A stretch of DNA of 46,243 nucleotides, taken from contig NZ_JAUYAN010000297.1 in NCBI RefSeq assembly GCF_030693485.1, positions 1 to 46,243 on the forward strand. The letters are read 5' to 3'. The notes beneath the pieces are model-generated. The model did no database searches, was not told the DNA's origin, and was given only the letters and a program-made list of their open reading frames with translations. The stretch comes from Bradyrhizobium sp. (GTDB lineage Bacteria > Pseudomonadota > Alphaproteobacteria > Rhizobiales > Xanthobacteraceae). Numbering within the stretch: the stretch's first letter is position 1; each line of letters starts with the position of its first letter. Below, in pieces: positions 41,388 to 46,243 of the stretch. Position numbers and translations under genes: made by a program.

Positions 41388-41675
41388 ACTCTGATCATCC
41401 CAAGACTGTCGCGCGGCGTGATGGATGTGGAGTATCTCGACGGTGTCACCCGTGACCCGATAGAAAATCTTGTAGGGATACCGGCCCAACGACGTCACGC
41501 GAACGTCGGGACGTCCCGCAGCACGGCGTGAGCTTTCCGGCCATCGCGCGATGTGTGCGACGACGGTGCGAATGCGCCGCTCGACGACCGGTGCCACGGT
41601 CGGATAGTGAAGGATCAGCCAGTCGGCAATGTCACCGAGCTCCCTGAGGGCGTCCTCGGTGTAGACGACTTTCAT
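41382..41675 (-). CDS. ParE/RelE-like toxin
   Basis: A 97-residue toxin of the RelE/ParE fold: MKVVYTEDALRELGDIADWL, then HIARWPESSRRAAGRPDVRV, LGRYPYKIFYRVTGDTVEIL and HIHHAARQ. The final HHAARQ is typical of ParE-like proteins (gyrase poisons or ribosome-dependent RNases). The ATGA overlap with the preceding antitoxin gene is 4 bp. The downstream part runs straight into palindrome copy B. Toxin subclass cannot be told from sequence alone. Confidence 0.85.
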   Translation of the reverse strand: MKVVYTEDALRELGDIADWLILHYPTVAPVVERRIRTVVAHIARWPESSRRAAGRPDVRVTSLGRYPYKIFYRVTGDTVEILHIHHAARQSWDDQSS

Positions 41676-41908
41676 CTACCGCGAAATTTTGCAAATGCGG
41701 CTTCAACTTGCTGATCGGTTGCGAAGCGGCCTTCGGCCGCTGCACGCAAGCCGCGATCGATGCCGGCAAGCTCTTCCGCCGTCGGCTGGTACTCGCCGTC
41801 CTTCAGCCCGGCGTCGAGTTCAAGCGCGAACTCGGCAAGCTCGTTCTGGACATGCGGGGGCCAAGCCTCGACGCGCGCCAGGATATCGGTCAGCTGCTTT
41901 GTCTTCAT
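41672..41908 (-). CDS. Antitoxin of the ParE/RelE-like pair
   Basis: A 78-residue protein upstream of and overlapping the toxin gene. Its N-terminus (KTKQLTDILARVEAWPPHVQ) is helical and the C-terminus is acidic and flexible (EYQPTAEELAGIDRGLRA, then FATDQQVEAAFAKFRGR), the usual order for type II antitoxins. No ribosome-binding site precedes the ATG at 41908; GTG 41911 is the alternative. A TACATT box just upstream may place the transcript start near the ATG, so a leaderless message is possible. Confidence 0.75.
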   Translation of the reverse strand: MKTKQLTDILARVEAWPPHVQNELAEFALELDAGLKDGEYQPTAEELAGIDRGLRAAAEGRFATDQQVEAAFAKFRGR

Positions 41909-41987
41909 CACTGCAATGTATCACAATTGCCGACAGCCGGCCAGCTTCGCAATCGGCATCTGCTCCTGGAATAGCAAGGGACCCAAA

Positions 41988-42665
41988 ATGGCATTTCGTG
42001 TCTTGATCATCGGCGGCACGGGGCAGGTGGGGGCAGCGGTGGTGCGCGCGCTGGCGGCGGAGCCGTCCTGCGCTGAAGTCGTGATGGTCAATCGCAGGGC
42101 GGTTTCCCTGACCGCCGGTCCCCGTGTGCGGCAGGTGATCCTGGATACGGCAGCTGCGCAGTTTCCCGCGGAAGTGACCAGGCTTGCGCAAAGCATGGTT
42201 GCGCAAGGCGATCCCGTCTACGGGGCGTCCTGTGTCGGCGTCGGCAAAGGCAGCCTGCAGTGGAGCGAGGAGGAATTGAAGGCCCTCGAAATCGGCGTGG
42301 TCGGTGGCTTTGCCAAGGGTTGTCAGGCCGGGGGCATCACACGATTTGCCCTGCTCTCGGCCGTGGGAAGCACCGCGAAAAGCAGGATTCGCTATGTGCG
42401 GGTTATGAGGTTGAAAGAAGACACGGTGAAAGCGATCGGCTTCCAGCGCCTTGCGATCTTCCGTCCGGGAATTATCGCAGGCAACGCCCACACGCCGGGC
42501 TATGTGGCCTGGCTGGGGCGTCTGATCCCGGGACGTTTTGGCGCGATCGAGCAGGATGATATCGGGCGGGCGTTTGTTGCGGAGTTCATCAGCGGCTCGG
42601 CGCCTAGCGGGGTCGTGTATCTCGAAAACGGGACGATGCGACAGATGTCTCGGGCGTTTGAATAG
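41988..42665 (+). CDS. NAD(P)H-binding protein, HTATIP2-like
   Basis: A 225-residue atypical SDR. The cofactor loop is VLIIGGTGQVGAAVVRAL, then VVMVNRRAVSLTAG. Central blocks are VGVGKGSLQWSEEELKALE, ARFALLSAVGSTAK-like FALLSAVGSTAKSRIRYVRV, and LAIFRPGIIAGN. The order resembles HTATIP2/CC3-type NAD(P)-binding proteins. Catalytic Tyr and Lys are not in the usual Tyr-x3-Lys. It may be a redox sensor or a chaperone-like protein rather than an enzyme. GGG lies ahead of the ATG. It sits between two toxin-antitoxin fragments. Confidence 0.78.
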   Translation: MAFRVLIIGGTGQVGAAVVRALAAEPSCAEVVMVNRRAVSLTAGPRVRQVILDTAAAQFPAEVTRLAQSMVAQGDPVYGASCVGVGKGSLQWSEEELKALEIGVVGGFAKGCQAGGITRFALLSAVGSTAKSRIRYVRVMRLKEDTVKAIGFQRLAIFRPGIIAGNAHTPGYVAWLGRLIPGRFGAIEQDDIGRAFVAEFISGSAPSGVVYLENGTMRQMSRAFE

Positions 42666-42670
42666 CGTGG

Positions 42671-42698
42671 GGCAGATTAGCCGTTGGCGTAATCCGCC
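42671..42698. repeat. Palindromic repeat, degraded copy in reverse orientation
   Basis: GGCAGATTA and TAATCCGCC with GCCGTTGGCG between; the loop is in the opposite sense to the other copies. One arm base is changed. It lies just after the HTATIP2-like stop. Confidence 0.55.
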
Positions 42699-42719
42699 GC
42701 TTTGGCTGAACTCGCCATC

Positions 42720-42755
42720 GGCGGATTACGCTGCGCTAATCCGCCCTACGCGCTA
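42720..42755. repeat. Palindromic repeat, copy C
   Basis: GGCGGATTA and TAATCCGCC are a perfect 9-bp pair around CGCTGCGC, then CTACGCGCT. Nine bases separate it from the left arm of the possible miniature element. Confidence 0.8.
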
Positions 42756-42763
42756 GTGAATAT

Positions 42764-42913
42764 GGTGACAGTGCTCGTGGGCGGATCATGATCCTCTGTC
42801 AACCCTCGTCGCAATGGCAGATTACGCCTTCAGCTCCAATCCGCCCTACGAGCGTCGGGGTGTAGTCCAGCACTGTCAACGTAATGACGAATTCCTATTT
42901 AGTGCACTGTCAC
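42764..42913. mobile_element. Candidate 150-bp miniature element
   Basis: GGTGACAGTGC at 42764-42774 is the exact inverse of GCACTGTCACC at 42903-42913. The right arm is nearly duplicated at 42870-42886 (GCACTGTCAACGTAATG versus the CCGTAATG form at 42903-42919). The interior has no coding gene and contains palindrome copy D. Its right arm covers the stop of a truncated antitoxin gene. No target-site duplication is certain. It could be a MITE or a decayed insertion end. Confidence 0.5.
42816..42853. repeat. Palindromic repeat, copy D
   Basis: GGCAGATT and AATCCGCC, one mismatch, with ACGCCTTCAGCTCC inside, then CTACGAGCG. It lies inside the candidate miniature element. Confidence 0.65.
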
Positions 42914-43083
42914 CGTAATGCCCACCGTAATGCCTGGGCACCAAGCTTTCCGGCGTTGATATCCCGCTCTATCGCGGCGTCGAATTGCCGAGCGTCGAAG
43001 GCCTCGTACCACGCGCGAAAGCGCTCCAGCTCGCGCGGGGCGAGCTGTTCGACGGCTTTGTCGATGTCTTCGGCGGCGGTCAT
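42910..43083 (-). pseudogene. Truncated antitoxin-like gene
   Basis: A 57-residue product with the start TAAEDIDKAVEQLAPRELER, then RAWYEAFDARQFDAAIERDI and NAGKLGAQ. This resembles small antitoxins that normally continue KLDALAEQAL and a basic tail. After GKLGA it changes to QALRWALR and stops; that ending is made from a short direct repeat (GCATTACGGTG twice) and the right arm of the candidate 150-bp element. No toxin gene follows. It is 28 bp downstream of the SEFIR gene on the same strand. Confidence 0.6.
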
Positions 43084-43111
43084 GTCCGAGATATACCCAT
43101 GCGGACCCCAC

Positions 43112-44554
43112 CTACGGTCGGGTTTGAAGCTTTTCAACGTTTGAAAGCAGAGATATGTTTAAGGAGTCGTATTCCCACCTCGGAAGCCAGCGGCCGCCGT
43201 TACTCCCGTCCTCTGAATACGTTGCTATCAAGGCCTCCATCGCCGCTTTACTGGGTATGCCGATGACGGGCGACAGGCGTTGAAAGTACGCGCGTGACTC
43301 CGATCGTGCAAAAATTTCAAAGGGTCGATTGAAGCGGAAGACTGTATAAAGCAATGTCTCAGGGTACCATCGATCCTGTTCGACCTCTGCCGCTCGAAGA
43401 AACAAAATGAAATCGGCCGCCATCAGGTCAGCGAACTTGAGCCCGCTCACGACGTGACTCCTTTCCTCCAATAAATCGGCTCTAAGTGAGATGCGTCGCA
43501 ATGCCTGTTGCTTAGCATGAAGCGATTTCATGGATTTCCGAACCTCAACGAAAGACCTCATTGTTTCGTTTCGATTATCATCCTCAATGTAGAAGCGTAA
43601 GGCCAGAAACTCCGACAGCGTTTCAAACCGTTCTCTCTTCAGGAGGCCTGCGACTGTGTAAAGAAATAGCTCATGTACAATGAACGAGTAATTGTCGTAA
43701 TCCCACTCTCTCCACGAGGAGACCGAATGCGGTCGTGACATCAAAGGGATGATGCGTTCGAAGAACCTTTGTAAGGTTCGAACTAATTCCGCATTGGGCT
43801 GAATCGCTGCGGCCATAACGAATTCTATGAACTCGTTCCTGTAGGGGATGAAGTTTTCAATACTTTCCAAGACCGCATTAGGAAGGTCGGGCGTGCTGGG
43901 ATCGATTCTGGCGCCCTCCAAGAATTCGGCAAGTGATTCCAAATAACTATTGGACGAAGCCGCGGGGTTTGTCGCAGGGTTTTGCAGCGCTTCAATCGAC
44001 CTGCGGACTTTGGCCTTGGTGGGGCTAAGCGCCGCATCTTCATTCAAGAATTCTGGCATCTTGCCGAGTGCCGGCTTTACAAACAAGGGTTTGTCGTAAA
44101 GCCACCGCAGCAACTGTTCGAAATTCGTGCCATAGCGACTTGCGGTCATGTCGATAAAAATGCGTGATCCCAAGAACTTTGGCAGATACGGCTCTCCGTT
44201 TTCGTCAACCTCAGGTACGATCGCTGTAAACTTGCGCTGTTCGGCCTTCTTATAGATCTCTGGCGACATGATCTGGGATTCGGTCCCGACGCCGCCTTTT
44301 CTGATATCAGCCTTTTCAGCATAGCCCTTGTCAGACACGATGATGACCTTGGTAACTTGAGGGTCCGTCACCATCGATTCCATAAATTTGTAGGCGTCGT
44401 TCCCCTCTCTGAGGTTCCACTTGTCGAGAATGACGTCTACCCCGCTTTCCACCAACTGGGTCGCGAGGTCCATCACCCATTGCTCATGGTCGGGCGAGGT
44501 CCAGCTGTAAGATATGAACGCCCGCGGCGCGGGTGGTGTCGCTTCCTCACTCAT
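43112..44554 (-). CDS. SEFIR-domain protein, candidate defence effector
   Basis: A 480-residue protein. Residues 10-150 are a SEFIR (TIR-related) domain: PRAFISYSWTSPDHEQWV, GVDVILDKWNLREGNDAYKF, VIIVSDKGYAEKADIRKGGV and GTESQIMSPEIY. The last 320 residues are mostly helical, of no recognised domain, with an NEFIEFVMAAAIQPNAELV part. Bacterial SEFIR proteins include abortive-infection effectors that deplete NAD after phage sensing. The gene is AT-richer than its neighbours (one 60-base line, 43561-43620, counts 27 G+C, 45%), suggesting transfer. Palindromes lie on both sides. It is alone, apart from the truncated antitoxin. Confidence 0.85.
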   Translation of the reverse strand: MSEEATPPAPRAFISYSWTSPDHEQWVMDLATQLVESGVDVILDKWNLREGNDAYKFMESMVTDPQVTKVIIVSDKGYAEKADIRKGGVGTESQIMSPEIYKKAEQRKFTAIVPEVDENGEPYLPKFLGSRIFIDMTASRYGTNFEQLLRWLYDKPLFVKPALGKMPEFLNEDAALSPTKAKVRRSIEALQNPATNPAASSNSYLESLAEFLEGARIDPSTPDLPNAVLESIENFIPYRNEFIEFVMAAAIQPNAELVRTLQRFFERIIPLMSRPHSVSSWREWDYDNYSFIVHELFLYTVAGLLKRERFETLSEFLALRFYIEDDNRNETMRSFVEVRKSMKSLHAKQQALRRISLRADLLEERSHVVSGLKFADLMAADFILFLRAAEVEQDRWYPETLLYTVFRFNRPFEIFARSESRAYFQRLSPVIGIPSKAAMEALIATYSEDGSNGGRWLPRWEYDSLNISLLSNVEKLQTRP

Positions 44555-44617
44555 GTGTGTTTCTCTCCCGAATCGTTTGGACTGAATGCTGACACGCGGG
44601 GCAAGAACTTCAGCATC

Positions 44618-44650
44618 GTAGGGCGCAATAGCGCAGCTTATTGCGCCGAC
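44618..44650. repeat. Palindromic repeat, variant copy F
   Basis: GGCGCAATA and TATTGCGCC pair perfectly around a GCGCAGCT loop, preceded by CGTAG. The arms differ from the other copies (GCGCAATA for GCGGATTA) but keep the same flanks and loop. Confidence 0.75.
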
Positions 44651-44665
44651 AGGATTGCGTGAATT

Positions 44666-44701
44666 GGCGGATTACGCTGGCGCTAATCCGCCCTACGCGC
44701 T
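44666..44701. repeat. Palindromic repeat, copy E
   Basis: GGCGGATTA and TAATCCGCC, perfect 9-bp arms around CGCTGGCGC, then CTACGCGCT. It is 16 bp from copy F. Confidence 0.8.
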
Positions 44702-44886
44702 GAATCGAGTTGGATGTTTGCGGACTTGGCACCGGCATCAGCCTAAGGGACTGCAGCGCCAGAAAGTAGCGCGCGTTCGATGTCGGATTTCGTTAGTCGC
44801 GGCACGGTACCGTCTCCCGTCATGAACGAAGAGCAAAACGGCGTAACGTAGCTGCAGTAAGCAATCTTCCAAACCACAAATCAGAA

Positions 44887-44906
44887 GGGCGGCAACTAAG
44901 CCGCCC
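44887..44906 (-). terminator. Probable nrdJ terminator hairpin
   Basis: GGGCGGC and GCCGCCC form a 7-bp stem with a 6-base loop. On the minus strand the downstream bases (TTCTGATTTGT) are T-rich but not a run. It lies 49 bp after the nrdJ stop. Confidence 0.45.
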
Positions 44907-44954
44907 CTCGTTCGTGGATCGCCGGTCAAGCCCTGCCAAAACGTTTATGGTCCC

Positions 44955-46243
44955 TCAGCTACACCCCGTCGTGCTCCCGCACGTATCGCACTTCATGCAC
45001 GTCCCGTTCCGCACCAGCGTGAAGTTGCCGCATTCGCCGCACATCTCGCCTTCGTAGCCTTTGGCCCGGGCTTCCTGGCGGCGTTCGGCTTTCGACGGCG
45101 CAGCCTGCGCCGCTGCTCCCGCCTTGCTCCATTGCAGGGCTTCCAGCTTTTCGGTCGGCGACAGATCGTGCTGGGCTTCCTGCTTCAGCGCGACAGCGCC
45201 TTCGAGCGCGTCGCTGACGCGGCTGGTGGGGCCGTGGCCGGCCATCGAGGTGATGTTTGGCGCCCCCCCACCCGGCGCACCGCGTGCGCCACCCTCCCCA
45301 CCAAGCGGGGAGGGTGAAGAGCCGCGCATCACCACGAGGTTGTCGGTGCGCGAGCGGGTCAGGCCCTTCGAGAGGTACTTGTTGCTGGGCTGCTCCGGCG
45401 CCTTGCCTTCCTCGACGCCCTTGCCCATGGCGTCGAAATTGGTTTCGGAGGGGTCGACATGGGCGAGGTCGAAGCGGCCCATGTAGCTGACCGCGAGTTC
45501 GCGGAAAACATAGTCGAGGATCGAGGTCGCGAACTTGATGCTGTCATTGCCCTGCACCGGGCCGTTCGGCTCGAACCGGGTGAAGGTGAAGGCGTCGACA
45601 TATTCCTCCAGCGGCACGCCGTATTGCAGGCCGAGCGAAATCGCGATCGCGAAGTTGTTGATGATGGAGCGGAGCGCGGCGCCTTCCTTGTGCATGTCGA
45701 TGAAGATCTCGCCGATCCGGCCGTCGTCATATTCGCCGGTGCGCAAGTAGACCTTGTGGCCGCCGACCACGGCCTTCTGGGTGTAGCCCTTGCGGCGGTC
45801 CGGCATCTTTTCACGCTCGCGCATGACGACGATGCGCTCGACCAGCCGCTCCACGACCATTTCCGAGAGCTGCGCGGTGCGCGCGGCCATCGGCTTGTCG
45901 TAGAACGCCTCGACCGCATCGTCTTCCTCGTCGTCGTCGCTGATCAGCTGCGAGTTCAGCGGCTGCGACAGTTTCGAGCCGTCGCGGTAGAGCGCGTTGG
46001 CCTTCAGCGCGAGCTTCCAGGAGAGAAGATATGCGGACTTGCAATCCTCCACCGTGGCGTCGTTCGGCATGTTGATGGTTTTGGAGATCGCGCCCGAGAT
46101 GAAGGGCTGCGACGCCGCCATCATGCGGATGTGGCTTTCCACGCTGAGATAGCGTTTTCCAATTTTGCCGCAGGGGTTGGCGCAGTCGAACACGCTGTAG
46201 TGCTCGGCCTTCAGATGCGGCGCGCCTTCCACCGTCATCGCGC
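44955..46243 (-). CDS. nrdJ: Vitamin B12-dependent ribonucleotide reductase, C-terminal part
   Basis: The C-terminal 429 or so residues of a class II ribonucleotide reductase, which reduces ribonucleotides to deoxyribonucleotides with adenosylcobalamin. The frame runs off the right edge. Seen are [36 protein letters not shown] with the radical-site area, [20 protein letters not shown] and [20 protein letters not shown]. The C-terminus has the Cys motifs [20 protein letters not shown] and a final CGSTTGCS. Between about residues 300 and 325 the frame carries [17 protein letters not shown], encoded by a palindromic repeat. Organisms with NrdJ can make DNA with or without oxygen. Confidence 0.92.
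   Translation of the reverse strand, partial: AMTVEGAPHLKAEHYSVFDCANPCGKIGKRYLSVESHIRMMAASQPFISGAISKTINMPNDATVEDCKSAYLLSWKLALKANALYRDGSKLSQPLNSQLISDDDEEDDAVEAFYDKPMAARTAQLSEMVVERLVERIVVMREREKMPDRRKGYTQKAVVGGHKVYLRTGEYDDGRIGEIFIDMHKEGAALRSIINNFAIAISLGLQYGVPLEEYVDAFTFTRFEPNGPVQGNDSIKFATSILDYVFRELAVSYMGRFDLAHVDPSETNFDAMGKGVEEGKAPEQPSNKYLSKGLTRSRTDNLVVMRGSSPSPLGGEGGARGAPGGGAPNITSMAGHGPTSRVSDALEGAVALKQEAQHDLSPTEKLEALQWSKAGAAAQAAPSKAERRQEARAKGYEGEMCGECGNFTLVRNGTCMKCDTCGSTTGCS
45258..45323. repeat. Palindromic element inserted in frame in nrdJ
   Basis: A GC-rich stretch inside nrdJ. It has a perfect 10-bp hairpin at 45290-45316, CACCCTCCCC and GGGGAGGGTG, with a 7-base loop, and a second GCGCACC-GCG-TGCGCC dyad to the left. 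It codes for a Gly/Pro/Ala-rich spacer and keeps the frame. Repeats of this type are usually intergenic in Bradyrhizobium. Confidence 0.7.

Larger units (their letters stand above)
44555..44954. other. Intergenic stretch with two palindromes and a terminator
   Basis: This 400-bp gap holds the likely SEFIR promoter, palindromes at 44618-44650 and 44666-44701, and a hairpin at 44887-44906. A 63-residue minus frame at 44738-44929 has no start signal or family and was not called. Confidence 0.6.

Noticed and set aside
44738..44929. 63-residue minus frame before nrdJ end
   Set aside because: No start signal, no family, and it overlaps the probable terminator hairpin.

Overview
The window looks like chromosome of a slow-growing alphaproteobacterium close to Bradyrhizobium (Nitrobacteraceae). 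Supporting signs are high GC throughout, a divergent gstI/glnII pair with a sigma-54 promoter, many short secreted or membrane proteins of types common in that family, and dispersed repeats that I recognise from Bradyrhizobium intergenic DNA. No rRNA, tRNA, CRISPR array, intact transposase or prophage gene was seen. The species call is inference from gene content; nothing was searched.

Region by region: 1-7.5 kb holds envelope and secreted proteins (glutathione peroxidase, a polytopic membrane protein, an L,D-transpeptidase, CreA, twin 53- and 57-residue secreted paralogues, DUF6719). 7.5-13.7 kb has an ArgE/DapE-type peptidase, an AraC regulator, an internally deleted chemotaxis receptor, about 1 kb of repeat-rich DNA without a convincing large gene, a BtuF-like binding protein and a PaaI thioesterase. 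13.9-18.9 kb has an acetyltransferase, a DUF2161 nuclease-like protein, a two-domain GrlR-like protein, an SDR, a tyrosine phosphatase and an MliC-like lysozyme inhibitor. 19-21 kb is the nitrogen-control locus gstI/glnII. 20.9-24.6 kb has a second GrlR-like protein, a third decayed copy, a Stf0 sulfotransferase and a 5'-truncated chemotaxis receptor.

24.8-38.5 kb is mostly metabolism: an SDR/MBL pair, a phospholipase-D/VTT fusion translationally coupled to an EEP-family phosphatase, a DUF6152/DUF6644-like/histidine-phosphatase operon, an HD-domain protein, PanE, an AI-2E-type exporter, a class III aminotransferase and an amidohydrolase. 40-44.7 kb is an accessory island: VapBC-like and ParDE/RelBE-like toxin-antitoxin pairs, a truncated third antitoxin, at least seven related palindromic repeats, a possible 150-bp miniature element, and a visibly AT-richer SEFIR-domain gene that is a candidate anti-phage defence effector. 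The window ends inside nrdJ (class II ribonucleotide reductase), whose reading frame carries an in-frame palindromic insertion.

The most interesting places are the SEFIR island, the palindrome inside nrdJ, the GrlR-like family in three stages of decay, the mini chemotaxis receptor that lacks its signalling tip, and the twin small secreted proteins separated by a three-copy 12-bp motif.
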